A stretch of 64,000 bases of DNA from JAAXHH01 sp965225915 (GCA_965225915.1 OZ245326.1:2728001-2792000), one strand, 5' to 3'; shown: positions 51,432-60,444, numbered from the stretch's first letter. Numbers and translations are program-made. Notes: generated from the letters alone by a model not told the origin.

Positions 51432-52823
51432 TTAAAGTGGTTCGAAGGCGGGTGCATCATCCTCCCACGCACCGCCGACCGGCCGCAACTGCCCGAGACC
51501 GGTGACCGGCCTGGACCGGCCGTCCCGGTCCGGTTCGGCGTAGCGCTCGAACCAGCCCTCCAGTTCCCCCCGCAGCGATTTGCGCCGGCCGGTGTATCCC
51601 GCATCCCCGGCGAGGTTGGCGCGTTCGTCCGGATCGTTCTCCAGGTCGTACAGTTCGTTCGGTCCGTCTGGATACCGGTGTACGTACTTCCAGGATTCGG
51701 TTCGGATCATGCGTGTGCCGCCGTATTCATCGAATACCACGACGTGATCCCGGCTGGAATCGTCCCGCCCCATCCAGGCGTCCAGGGCATTCCGTCCCGG
51801 CAGATTGCGCTCCCAGGGAACGGGCAGGTCCAGGTACGACAGCAGCGTGGGCATAAAATCGTAGGCGCTGATCATCGCCGGCTGCACGGCGCCTTCGGGC
51901 AGACGCCCGGGCTGGCTGATCATCGCGGGTACCCGTATGGAGTTCTCGTACATGTTCAGCGGATTCGTTCCGTTGCCCTTCCCCCAGAACCCGTGGTGCC
52001 CCAGGCTGAATCCGTTGTCGCTCAGGAAAACCACCAGGGTGTCGTCGCGGATCCCGTGATGATCGAGCTGGTCCAGCAGGCGGCCGATATCGAGGTCCAT
52101 GGCCGTAACGGCCGCCATGTAGCCCTTCAGGCTCTCACGGTTTCCCATGTTTTCGTGGGTCAGGCTGCCGGCCCAGGGATGAATGGGCTCCTGGGGACAG
52201 GATTCAAAGGGGCAGTCGTCGTATGAATCGACGATGTCCTGGGGATGACCCGTCCACGGGCTGTGCGGCGCGGTGTAATGGACGCTCAGGTAGAACGGTT
52301 CATCCCGGTTGGCGTGTCGATCGATAAATGACAGCGCGTCGTCGGTTATGACGTTCGTTACGTATCCCGGTTCGGTGACCGGTACGCCGTCTCGCACCAT
52401 GGGGGCGTCGTTATAGGGACCGCCGCCGAACTGGTGGGTGAACCAGTGGGTGAATCCATGCTGGGGCAGCGTGCTGTTGCCCAGGTGCCACTTGCCGCTG
52501 ATTCCGCATCGCCACCCGTGGGCCGCGAGCACATCGGTGTAGGTGGTCTCCCCCTCGAGGTAGGCAGCCGCGTCCTCCCCGACATTACCTCCCCGGATCC
52601 AGTCGTGCACGCCGTGCTGGGAGGCGATCCGGCCGGTCAGCAGCGTCGCGCGGCTGGGTGAACAGACCGGCGTGGACACGAAGAAGCGGTCGAACCGCAC
52701 CCCGGTGTCGGCGATCCGGTCTACATTCGGCGTGCGTATTTCGCCGTTGCCATAGCAACCTGCCGCCCATACTCCCTGGTCATCGGTAAGAATGCAGAGG
52801 ACATTCGGTCGTGGTGATGCCAT
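51432..52823 (-). CDS. Type I sulfatase 2
   Basis: From ATG 52823 the protein has 463 residues; the longer frame upstream lacks an SD and family similarity. The formylglycine signature CSPSR is at 54-58, metal residues are D14 and D15 (LTDDQG), and GKWHLG near 107 and SDNGFSLGHHGFWGKGN near 261 are standard. There is no signal peptide, so it probably acts in the cytoplasm or after other export. Sulfate ester substrate unknown, but it is closer to glycan sulfatases than to choline-sulfatase. Confidence 0.87.
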   Translation of the reverse strand: MASPRPNVLCILTDDQGVWAAGCYGNGEIRTPNVDRIADTGVRFDRFFVSTPVCSPSRATLLTGRIASQHGVHDWIRGGNVGEDAAAYLEGETTYTDVLAAHGWRCGISGKWHLGNSTLPQHGFTHWFTHQFGGGPYNDAPMVRDGVPVTEPGYVTNVITDDALSFIDRHANRDEPFYLSVHYTAPHSPWTGHPQDIVDSYDDCPFESCPQEPIHPWAGSLTHENMGNRESLKGYMAAVTAMDLDIGRLLDQLDHHGIRDDTLVVFLSDNGFSLGHHGFWGKGNGTNPLNMYENSIRVPAMISQPGRLPEGAVQPAMISAYDFMPTLLSYLDLPVPWERNLPGRNALDAWMGRDDSSRDHVVVFDEYGGTRMIRTESWKYVHRYPDGPNELYDLENDPDERANLAGDAGYTGRRKSLRGELEGWFERYAEPDRDGRSRPVTGLGQLRPVGGAWEDDAPAFEPL

Positions 52824-52954
52824 GGACGGCCCCCGGGGGCGGGTGTTCCACCCTGTGCTAATACAATCTGGAAGGGAAAGAGACGATCGAAAGGGGAACT
52901 TAGCGTCCCACGAATGGATTGTCACGCACATTCTATCCTGTGCCCAATTGACGT

Positions 52955-52984
52955 TTGCCATGCGTCCTGCCCATCCCGTATATT
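52955..52984 (+). promoter_or_regulatory. Candidate promoter for the Gfo/Idh-DgcN-hisD unit
   Basis: TTGCCA (52955-52960), an 18-bp spacer and TATATT (52979-52984) lie 130 bp before the first gene of the unit. It is a moderate match. Confidence 0.35.
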
Positions 52985-53113
52985 GTCTCCCGCGGCGTGC
53001 GCGTGATACCGCGAGGTGCCGCCTGGAGCTATCTGGAAGATGTCATTGACTGGGTGAGTGATTTTGAAATTGTACATGCCCATTTCGACGCACACCTGTA
53101 CGGGACTTACGCC

Positions 53114-54145
53114 ATGATACGAACGGGCATCGTGGGATACGGACTGGCCGGGCGCTACTTTCACGCCTACCTGGTTTCCCGGGTCGAAGGGTTGGAGCTG
53201 ACCGCCGTCGCCAGCCGCGATCCGGAACGCCGGACGCAGGCGGTCCGGGACTGGTCCGTGGACACCCACGAGACGTTGACCGAACTTCTTTCGGACGACG
53301 ATATCCAGTTGATCATCCTGGCCACGCCCCACCACACCCATGCATCCCTGGCCATCGAGGCCATGGAGGCCGGCAGACACGTGGTCGTCGACAAGGTCAT
53401 GTGCATGTCGGCCGCGGAGGCCGAGGAAATGATCGCGGTCAGCGAGGAGCGCGGGGTCATGCTGAGCGTCTTCCACAACCGCCGCTGGGACTGGGGCTTT
53501 CAGACCGTGTGCAAGGCGATCGAAGACGGCCTGTTGGGCGATCCTTTTCTGGTCGAAAGGGCGGTGCACCGATTCCGGGCTTCCGGTGGATGGCGCACGC
53601 TCAGGGCGGAAAGCGGCGGCCTGCTCTATGACTGGGGCGCCCATCTTGTCGACCAAGGGTTGCAATTGCTGCCCGCCCGTCCCGCAGCGGTCCTCTGCAA
53701 AGGGCATAAATACCGATGGGCGGGGGACATCGAAGATCATGTCACCTGCACCCTGTATTTCGAAAACGGCGCAGAGTACCGGACTGAAATCAGCAATCTC
53801 TCCCGTATCGCCAAGCCCCACTGGTACGTGCTGGGCACCCGGGGCTCTCTCGTCAAGACGGGGCTCGATCCCCAGGAAGAATGGATGAAAAAGCGTGCGA
53901 TCGAAGCCGCGGTGGAAGAACCCGAAGACCGCGTCCGGGTTGCCACGGAACGGGACGGGGAGGTGACTGAGATGATCCTGGACCCGGTGAGATGCAGTTG
54001 GGTGGACTACTATCGAAACATCGCGGCCGTACTGGGCCAGGGCGCGGAGCTCGCCGTCAAGCCCAAAGAGATGCTGGACCTGATGAAGGTGCTGGATGCC
54101 GCCACGGAATCCCAGGAATCCGGCCGCGTCGTATCGATACGATGA
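53114..54145 (+). CDS. Gfo/Idh/MocA-family oxidoreductase 2
   Basis: The start ATG 53114 begins the Rossmann motif (TGIVGYGLAGRYFH, 4-17); 53 upstream in-frame codons lack similarity. The 343-residue protein has the EKP-equivalent VVVDKVMC (D93-K94-V95), an atypical variant with Val for Pro, and DWGAHLVDQGLQL near 175-187 as the catalytic block. It is translationally coupled to a DgcN-like gene (ATGA), which in turn precedes hisD. Confidence 0.82.
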   Translation: MIRTGIVGYGLAGRYFHAYLVSRVEGLELTAVASRDPERRTQAVRDWSVDTHETLTELLSDDDIQLIILATPHHTHASLAIEAMEAGRHVVVDKVMCMSAAEAEEMIAVSEERGVMLSVFHNRRWDWGFQTVCKAIEDGLLGDPFLVERAVHRFRASGGWRTLRAESGGLLYDWGAHLVDQGLQLLPARPAAVLCKGHKYRWAGDIEDHVTCTLYFENGAEYRTEISNLSRIAKPHWYVLGTRGSLVKTGLDPQEEWMKKRAIEAAVEEPEDRVRVATERDGEVTEMILDPVRCSWVDYYRNIAAVLGQGAELAVKPKEMLDLMKVLDAATESQESGRVVSIR

Positions 54146-55215
54146 GGATTGACCGAAACATGGACCACAGGCGAATGGTCATTCTCACGGAGGGGCAGCT
54201 GGGTACGTTCTCCTCCAAGACGGCCGCGTCGCTGATACGCTACAAGCCCGAAGAAACCGTGGCGGTGCTCGACAGCGTTCACGCCGGGAAAAAACTGGAA
54301 GATCTGCTCGAGGTCGGCCAGGGAATCCCGATCGTGTCGACTTTGGAAGAAGCGCTGGCGTTCGATCCGACCTCGCTGGTCATAGGCATCGCGACGCCGG
54401 GCGGCGTCCTGCCCGGAGCATGGCGGGCGGTCATTCACGAGGCGATTGAAAACGGGCTCGAGGTGGTAAACGGGCTCCATACTTTCCTGAACGAAGACGA
54501 GGCGTTCGCGCGGCACGCTGAAAAAAAAGGCGTTCGGCTGTGGGATGTAAGACAACCGCCGGGCGACCTGGACGTGGGGCGTCACCAGGTCCACGGCATC
54601 CCCAACCTGAGGGTGCTGACCGTCGGCGCCGACTCGAGCATCGGCAAGAAGGTTGCCGCGATCGAAATCAGCAGGGCGGCCCGCAGGGCGGGCTGGGACG
54701 CCGAGTTCGTGGCGACCGGGCAGACCGGCATCATGATCGCCGGGTCGGGTATCGCGGTGGATACCGTGGTCTCGGATTACATCTCGGGCGCCGTGGAAAG
54801 ACTCGTCCTGGAGCGGAAACACAGGGAACTGCTGATCATCGAAGGACAGGGAACGATCCTGCATCCGACCTATTCCGGGGTATCGCTGGGGTTGCTTCAC
54901 GGCTCGGCGCCGCAGGCCCTCGTGTTATGCCATCAACCGGGACGGGACGTGATGCGCAACCTGCCCGTGGCCGTTCCATCCTACGCGGAGATGATTCACG
55001 CGCACGAAACCATCGCCAGGCCCCTGTTCCCCTGCCGGGTTGTGGCGATTTCGCTCAACTGTTTCGGCATGTCGATGGACAACGCCAGGCGGGAAGTGGA
55101 CCGGGTCGAAGGCGAGACCGGCCTCCCGGCGACGGACTGCGTCAAGTTCGGCTGCGGTCCCATTCTCGAGACCTTGACGCCGCTGAAGCCCATGTCGCCG
55201 AAACCACCTGGTTAA
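54142..55215 (+). CDS. DUF1611/DgcN-like P-loop protein
   Basis: The ATG overlaps the preceding stop; an extended frame inside that gene is rejected. The 357-residue product matches the DUF1611 family: an N-terminal Rossmann-like part (VIGIATPGGVLP near 82-93), then a P-loop of the form GADSSIGKK near 164-172, and ATGQTGIMIAGSGI near 191. Some members have been described as D-glutamate N-acetyltransferase DgcN, paired with an enolase-superfamily racemase. An enolase-superfamily gene is present at 61563, but not adjacent, so the link is weak. Confidence 0.78.
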   Translation: MRIDRNMDHRRMVILTEGQLGTFSSKTAASLIRYKPEETVAVLDSVHAGKKLEDLLEVGQGIPIVSTLEEALAFDPTSLVIGIATPGGVLPGAWRAVIHEAIENGLEVVNGLHTFLNEDEAFARHAEKKGVRLWDVRQPPGDLDVGRHQVHGIPNLRVLTVGADSSIGKKVAAIEISRAARRAGWDAEFVATGQTGIMIAGSGIAVDTVVSDYISGAVERLVLERKHRELLIIEGQGTILHPTYSGVSLGLLHGSAPQALVLCHQPGRDVMRNLPVAVPSYAEMIHAHETIARPLFPCRVVAISLNCFGMSMDNARREVDRVEGETGLPATDCVKFGCGPILETLTPLKPMSPKPPG

Positions 55216-55231
55216 GACCGGAGTGTTGCAG

Positions 55232-56575
55232 ATGAATATCCGGATCCTATCCGCCGAGGAGGCCAGGTCGAGCATCCTCCTGCGACGGCCGCTCCACGAG
55301 TCGATGTCCTCGCCGGAGATCGAAGATCGAAACAGGGAATTGTTCGGCGAAGCCCTGACGGCGGAACAGGCGGTAACGAGGATCATCGACGACGTTCGCG
55401 AAAACGGGGATGATTCGGCAGGCCACTACGCCCGGTTGCTGGACGGAAGCGCTCCCGACCCCTTCGAAGTCCCGCGCCAGGAAATCGACGAGGCGGGAGA
55501 ATCGCTGTCTCCAGGATTGCGTGATGCCCTGGAGACCGCAGCCGAACAAATCCGTACCTTTCACGAGAGGCAGCCGTCCGATTCCTGGACGCACTGGGAC
55601 GAAGAGGGCGGTACAGGACAGATCGTTCGGCCACTTGAGCGGGTCGGTGTCTACGTACCCGGTGGTGCGGCCGCCTATCCATCTTCCCTGCTGATGGCCG
55701 TGATCCCCGCCCGCGTCGCCGGCGTCCGCGAGGTCGTCGTCGCCACGCCGCCCGGTAAAGATGGCACGGTAGCCCCGGCTGTCCTGGCCGCCGCCGCGGT
55801 GGCCGGAGTGGACGCGGTCTATCGGATAGGTGGGGCCCAGGCCATCGCCGCGATGGCCTACGGTACCGAGACCATACCGCGCGTGGACAAGATCGTGGGT
55901 CCGGGCAATATCTTCGTGACCCTGGCCAAGCGCCAGGTGTATGGGATCGTGGACATAGACCAGATGGCGGGACCCACCGAAACGATGCTCATCGCCGACG
56001 AAGCGTCCAATCCGGCTTTAGCCGCGGCCGACCTGCTGGCGCAGGCCGAACACGATACGATGGCGAGCTCCATGTTAATCACGCCTTCGACGACACTGGC
56101 CCTGGCGGTTCAGCGCTCCGTTGACGAGCAACTGCCCGAACTCGAACGGGCGTCCATCATCCGGTCGTCCCTGGAGCGGAACGGAGGGATCGTGCTCGTC
56201 TCCAATCTGGACGAGGCGGTCGAACTGGCAAACGCCTACGCGCCCGAGCACCTGTGTCTGCTGGTTTCGGATCCCTGGCCCCTGGTGGACCGGATACGAC
56301 ACACCGGAGGGATCTTCGTGGGAGAACATTCTTCGGAGGCCCTGGGCGATTACGTTACCGGTCCCAGCCACGTCATGCCCACCAGTGGTAGCGCCCGGTT
56401 CTTTTCCCCCTTGAGCATCCGTGATTTCCTGAAGGTAACCAGCTTGTTCGCGGTAAACGAAAAAGCGGAAAAACGACTCGGCCCGACCGCGATCGAACTG
56501 GCGGAGGCGGAAGGCTTATCGGCCCATGCCATGGCCATCCGAATCCGACTTTCCCGGGATCGGAACGCGGACTGA
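55232..56575 (+). CDS. hisD: Histidinol dehydrogenase
   Basis: HisD oxidises L-histidinol to histidine in two NAD steps. From ATG 55232 (GGAG eight bases upstream) the protein has 447 residues. The zinc and catalytic sites look canonical: QAEHD near 271-275, APEHLC near 333-338, GDYVTGPSH near 372-380, and AHAM near 433. GPTETMLIADE near 249-259 is typical. No other his gene adjoins it here; hisI is 2.7 kb away, and its other neighbours are a Gfo/Idh-DgcN pair and a convergent aldolase. Confidence 0.92.
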   Translation: MNIRILSAEEARSSILLRRPLHESMSSPEIEDRNRELFGEALTAEQAVTRIIDDVRENGDDSAGHYARLLDGSAPDPFEVPRQEIDEAGESLSPGLRDALETAAEQIRTFHERQPSDSWTHWDEEGGTGQIVRPLERVGVYVPGGAAAYPSSLLMAVIPARVAGVREVVVATPPGKDGTVAPAVLAAAAVAGVDAVYRIGGAQAIAAMAYGTETIPRVDKIVGPGNIFVTLAKRQVYGIVDIDQMAGPTETMLIADEASNPALAAADLLAQAEHDTMASSMLITPSTTLALAVQRSVDEQLPELERASIIRSSLERNGGIVLVSNLDEAVELANAYAPEHLCLLVSDPWPLVDRIRHTGGIFVGEHSSEALGDYVTGPSHVMPTSGSARFFSPLSIRDFLKVTSLFAVNEKAEKRLGPTAIELAEAEGLSAHAMAIRIRLSRDRNAD

Positions 56576-56656
56576 CCCTCACCGATTCAGGCTGGTCCCG
56601 TAGTACCCAGGGGTCTTTCCCAGTCCCGCCTTTTCTCCCTGAGCGCGCGCCTTCAG

Positions 56657-57412
56657 TTACCTCCCGACAGCGGCCAGCGCGGCCTGTGCACCCTGCGCCA
56701 GAAATCCCATGTCACCGCCGAGCGTGATCCACTGAAATCCCTGCTTGATCCGTTTCTGGTTGATGTCCATCGTGGTGTATGCGTAACCGCCGGGCACTCC
56801 GAGTTCCTTTGCGCGGTTAATGATCTGTTCCACCACCTTCTCCACCTCGGGATGAACCGGCTGACCCACGTAACCCAGCGATGCCGCGAGGTCGTTGGGT
56901 CCGATGAGAAAGGCGTCGACCCCGGGCGTGGTGAGGATCTCTTCCAGGTTTTCAACGGCTTCGGCAGTCTCGATCTGGACCATGATGTACGTTTCCTCGT
57001 TGGCGGTGCGGATGTATTCCGCCGGGTCGCCCCCGGAGATGTTGAGGAAACGGGCTCCCATGCCTCGGATGCCCATGGGCGGATACTTGGCCGCACGAAC
57101 GGCGTATTCGGCCTGCGAACGGTCGTTGATCCAGGGGACTATCAGCCCTTCGGCGCCGATGTCCAGCGCCTTCTTGATATGCACCATGTCGTTCCAGGGC
57201 ACCCGTACTAGCGAGGTGATATCCCTGTTCCGCGTCGTCTGGATCATCGGGTGGAGCGATTCCGTGTTCGTGGGTCCGTGTTCGGCATCGAACCAGATCC
57301 AGTCGAAGGCCATGTTCGAAACCAGTTCAACGATGTCGGTACACGGGGTACCGACGGATATGCCGTAGGTCACTTCGCCGTTGCGCAGTTTCTCTTTCAG
57401 CCGGTTTTTCAT
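56657..57412 (-). CDS. HpcH/HpaI-family aldolase
   Basis: The start ATG 57412 has AGGAG upstream. This 251-residue class II aldolase cleaves 2-keto-3-deoxy or hydroxy-keto acids. The catalytic H45 (AEHGPT), the metal ligands E148 (VQIETAEA) and D174 (GPNDLAASLG), and MGIRGMGAR near 113-121 match the family. Neighbouring genes fit sugar-acid or aromatic breakdown. It is divergent from the dienelactone hydrolase gene. Confidence 0.88.
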   Translation of the reverse strand: MKNRLKEKLRNGEVTYGISVGTPCTDIVELVSNMAFDWIWFDAEHGPTNTESLHPMIQTTRNRDITSLVRVPWNDMVHIKKALDIGAEGLIVPWINDRSQAEYAVRAAKYPPMGIRGMGARFLNISGGDPAEYIRTANEETYIMVQIETAEAVENLEEILTTPGVDAFLIGPNDLAASLGYVGQPVHPEVEKVVEQIINRAKELGVPGGYAYTTMDINQKRIKQGFQWITLGGDMGFLAQGAQAALAAVGR

Positions 57413-57456
57413 GCAAGCTCCTGTGATGGGGTAAGCAGGGTTGAACGATCGTTTTG

Positions 57457-57491
57457 CGAACGATTTCACGAATGATTTCAAGATTGATTCA
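57457..57491. repeat. Degenerate 12-bp direct repeats, possible operator
   Basis: CGAACGATTTCA, CGAATGATTTCA and a partial AGATTGATTCA lie in tandem between divergent genes. The third copy overlaps the -35 of the rightward promoter, as an operator would. Confidence 0.35.
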
Positions 57492-57512
57492 CGGGTGTAC
57501 GATAAGTATATT
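57484..57512 (+). promoter_or_regulatory. Promoter for the dienelactone hydrolase gene
   Basis: TTGATT (57484-57489) is followed after 17 bp by TATATT (57507-57512), about 97 bp before the gene start. Confidence 0.5.
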
Positions 57513-57608
57513 AAATCCCTGAGTTCAGGGGAAACGGTTATTTCAGCCGGGCTTCGAACCCGTCATTCGAAGACATGCCGCTTCAGTCCGACCAGAGGAG
57601 AAATCCAT

Positions 57609-58463
57609 ATGCGTCGAGGTACAATGACCGGAATTTTTGCAGGTTTCGCACTTCTCGCGGCAGTGATCGTCGTGGGAACCGCTGAACATCGGATCCAGGC
57701 TCAGCAGATCCCCTATGAGCCCACCGCCGAAGGCCAGATCCCGGAAGCCATACTCGGCAACGCGGGGGCGCCTCGTGGCGCCGACCTGTCCTATTTCGAT
57801 GAAGACCCGGATACGAAGGGGTACCTCGCGGAGCCCGAAGGCCCGGGTCCACGGGGCGCCGTAATCCTGATCCATGAATGGAACGGCCTGGTGGACCGGG
57901 TGAGGCAGGTGGCCGACGCCCTGGCGGCGGAGGGGTACGTCGCGCTGGCGGCCGACCTCTATTCGGGCCGGACCGGCGGCAACCGTGATGAGAACATGGC
58001 CCTCGTGCAGGAAACGCTGGGTGATATGGATAAGATCATTCGCAACCTGGACGCCGCGGCGTCCTATTTGAGGGGTCGTCCGGACGTAAACGGCAAGGTG
58101 GGCGCCATGGGATGGTGCTACGGCGGCGGGGTCGCCCTCAGTTATGCCCTGGGTGGTGAAAACCATGATGCCACCGCCATCTTTTATGGACGCCTGCTCG
58201 ACGATCCCGAACAGCTTAAGGCCATTCACCACGAAATCTACGGCACCTTCGCCGGACTCGACCGCGGTCCCTCGCCCGAACAGGTGGAGCGGTTCGTCGC
58301 CGCGCTGCGCGAGGCCGGTGTGGAGAACGACGTGCACATCTATGACGACGTCAACCACGGTTTCTGGCTGTGGGTGGACCGCGACCCAAAGAACGAGGAA
58401 CCCGCGCAGGACGCCTGGGAGCGGCTGAAGGCCTATCTCAAGAGGACCATAGGAAGCGATTGA
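57609..58463 (+). CDS. Secreted dienelactone hydrolase family protein
   Basis: From ATG 57609 (GAGGAG SD), this 284-residue alpha/beta hydrolase has a signal peptide (1-32, ending QAQQ). The catalytic Cys is C170 in MGWCYGGG, within the family's GxCxGG elbow, and the catalytic His lies in DVNHGFW near 251. HEWNGL near 89-94 gives the oxyanion region. A dienelactone or related ester substrate is likely. Its stop shares a base with the next PhyH gene. Confidence 0.85.
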   Translation: MRRGTMTGIFAGFALLAAVIVVGTAEHRIQAQQIPYEPTAEGQIPEAILGNAGAPRGADLSYFDEDPDTKGYLAEPEGPGPRGAVILIHEWNGLVDRVRQVADALAAEGYVALAADLYSGRTGGNRDENMALVQETLGDMDKIIRNLDAAASYLRGRPDVNGKVGAMGWCYGGGVALSYALGGENHDATAIFYGRLLDDPEQLKAIHHEIYGTFAGLDRGPSPEQVERFVAALREAGVENDVHIYDDVNHGFWLWVDRDPKNEEPAQDAWERLKAYLKRTIGSD

Positions 58464-59209
58464 TGTCCCCCTTCGACCAGGCCGTCGCCGAGATAGACAC
58501 CTTCGGTTTTACCTTACTGCCCGATGTACTGACGGCTTCGCAGGTAGATATCCTGCGAAGTGCGTTGATCCGATGCGCGGAAGAAAAAGGCGAGGCCGGT
58601 TACGAGAACCGCGGGGGTACGTCGCTGCTGGTGCGTAACCTGCCCACCCTGGATCCCGTGTTTCTACAGGTCATCGACCATCTGGTCGTCCTGCCCATCC
58701 TGGAACGGGTGTTGGACAAGACATTGGTGCTGGGCAGCCTGAGTTCCCGCATCGTGCGGCCCGGCGACGGTTACCAGGATTTCCACAGCGACATACCGCA
58801 GCACATGCTGAACCCGGTCTCCCCCGTGATGATGAACACCATCTGGATGCTGGACGATTTCAACGCTGAAATCGGCGGCACGCGCATCGTTCCCGGTTCG
58901 CACAAGAGCGGGTGGGCCGGACCTCCGGAGGGTATGGTGGTCCCGCACGTGTACCAGCCCGAGGCCGCGGCAGGCAGCGTGTTGATCTTCAACGGGCAGT
59001 GCTGGCATGGCGGCGGCACCAATACCACCGACCGAAACCGCCATGCACTGTTCGGACATTACCGCAAGTCCATGCTCCTCTTTCAGCTCGACCCGCACGA
59101 CGGATTCCGAGAAAACTGGCACGACCGCCTGTCCCCCCGCCAGAAGCAGCTCCTGCGCATGCAGAAGGGCGTCGGTGCGCGTCACGCGGCGGATGACCAC
59201 CTGGTGTAG
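58463..59209 (+). CDS. Phytanoyl-CoA dioxygenase family protein 2
   Basis: ATG 58463 overlaps the preceding stop (TGATG). The 248-residue protein has the iron triad H108-x-D110 (FHSDIPQH) and a distal His in CWHGGGTNTTDRNR near 178, plus the 2-oxoglutarate Arg. It is coupled to a dienelactone hydrolase, suggesting both work on one compound. It is one of three PhyH proteins in the window; they are not close copies of each other. Confidence 0.85.
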   Translation: MSPFDQAVAEIDTFGFTLLPDVLTASQVDILRSALIRCAEEKGEAGYENRGGTSLLVRNLPTLDPVFLQVIDHLVVLPILERVLDKTLVLGSLSSRIVRPGDGYQDFHSDIPQHMLNPVSPVMMNTIWMLDDFNAEIGGTRIVPGSHKSGWAGPPEGMVVPHVYQPEAAAGSVLIFNGQCWHGGGTNTTDRNRHALFGHYRKSMLLFQLDPHDGFRENWHDRLSPRQKQLLRMQKGVGARHAADDHLV

Positions 59210-59290
59210 ACACCTGGAGTCGGAACCGGAATATACCGCCAGGCGGCCGCCGCCAACAGACCGTCCGGCCCCCAGATACACGGAGTAGCC

Positions 59291-59728
59291 ATGGCGAGTT
59301 CATCAGGACAGGAACACCTGGAAGAGGGGACGAAAGAGGCCCTGGATTTTTCGAAGCTCCGGCAGATCAGGGGCATCGATGAAGATGTCCTGCCCGTCGT
59401 GGTTCAGGATTCGAAGACAAAGGAAGTGCTGATCGTGGCCTACGTCAATCGCCATGCACTGGATGAATCGCTGAAGACCGGCGTCGCCACTTTCTGGAGC
59501 ACATCGCGAAATGAGTTGTGGGTCAAGGGCGCTACGTCGGGCAATGCGCTGGGCATTGACGAAGTGCGCATCAACTGCGAGCAAAACTCCGTGGTCTTCC
59601 TCGTGACGCCCCAGGGCGACGGGGCCTGCCACACAAAAGAAGCAGTCGGTCGTTACAGGACCGGCTGCTACTACCGCCGCATCAAGTCATCCGGGGAACT
59701 GGAGTTCGTCCCGAAAGCCGCCATGTAG
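59291..59728 (+). CDS. hisI: Phosphoribosyl-AMP cyclohydrolase-like protein, variant metal site
   Basis: This 145-residue protein matches HisI, which opens the purine ring in histidine synthesis. Blocks such as VAYVNRHALDESL (49-61), FWSTSRNELWVKG (68-80) and TSGN are kept. The zinc cysteines C96, C113 and C126 are present. The Mg2+ motif normally DCDxD reads N95-C96-E97-Q98-N99, so the acidic ligands are changed. Similar variants are known, from memory, in other bacteria. Whether cyclohydrolase activity remains is untested. The last 58 bp overlap a convergent PhyH gene. Confidence 0.8.
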   Translation: MASSSGQEHLEEGTKEALDFSKLRQIRGIDEDVLPVVVQDSKTKEVLIVAYVNRHALDESLKTGVATFWSTSRNELWVKGATSGNALGIDEVRINCEQNSVVFLVTPQGDGACHTKEAVGRYRTGCYYRRIKSSGELEFVPKAAM

Positions 59729-60444
59729 ATCCTGGTGCGTTCGTTCAGGACACCGTAGAAAGCCCGGGTCTCCGGATCCTCGCTGTCCCTCCAGAGGGTT
59801 GCTGGAATACCCGAATCATTCGCCAGCGGATCCCGGTGCCTGTGGCCATAGTAGATCTGCGCCGTCTTCCGCACGGCCCGCGTGGGACGCGTGGTCGCCG
59901 TATGCAGCACCGACACGTTGAACAGGGCGCAGGTGCCCGCCTGTCCGTGGAGATCGTAGACACCCCGTTCAAGTTGCGCGCTGTTTTCCTTCAGGACGGG
60001 CTGATCTATCGCTTCGGGAGAGATGGAGAAGCAGTGGGTGTTCTCATCCACGTCGGTGAAATAGACCATCAGTTGAATGTAGTCCATGCGGAGGGGATGA
60101 TCAAACCAGTGGGACTTGTCCCGGTGCCAGCCCTGGTGGAACTCGCCTTTGTACGGACCCATGGACCGTAATCCGATTTCCCCGAAACAGACTGGGCCGC
60201 CCATGAGTTCCAGGATGGTCCCGTAGACCCCGGGATGGCGTATCAGTCCGTCGAAGGCTGGCGTGGTGATGAGCGCGTCGTAGTTGGCCGCCTGGTGGTG
60301 GCCGTAGGGATGCCAGAAATAGGGGCATTGGCGGCGGTCTTCGTCGAAGAGATGATGAAAATGATCCACCTCTTCGTCCGTGAGGATCTTCCCCAGGTTA
60401 ATGAATCCGTTCTGACGAAAAAACTCCAGGTCCGCCTGTTTCAT
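59671..60444 (-). CDS. Phytanoyl-CoA dioxygenase family protein 3
   Basis: The 257-residue product has the H107-x-D109 pair (GWHRDKSHW) and a distal His in VLHTATTRPT near 181, plus basic residues for 2-oxoglutarate. AAGGGG precedes the ATG. It overlaps the 3' end of hisI by 58 bp on the opposite strand. The FHQGWHRDK motif differs from the two other PhyH proteins, so it represents another subgroup. Confidence 0.83.
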   Translation of the reverse strand: MKQADLEFFRQNGFINLGKILTDEEVDHFHHLFDEDRRQCPYFWHPYGHHQAANYDALITTPAFDGLIRHPGVYGTILELMGGPVCFGEIGLRSMGPYKGEFHQGWHRDKSHWFDHPLRMDYIQLMVYFTDVDENTHCFSISPEAIDQPVLKENSAQLERGVYDLHGQAGTCALFNVSVLHTATTRPTRAVRKTAQIYYGHRHRDPLANDSGIPATLWRDSEDPETRAFYGVLNERTRIYMAAFGTNSSSPDDLMRR

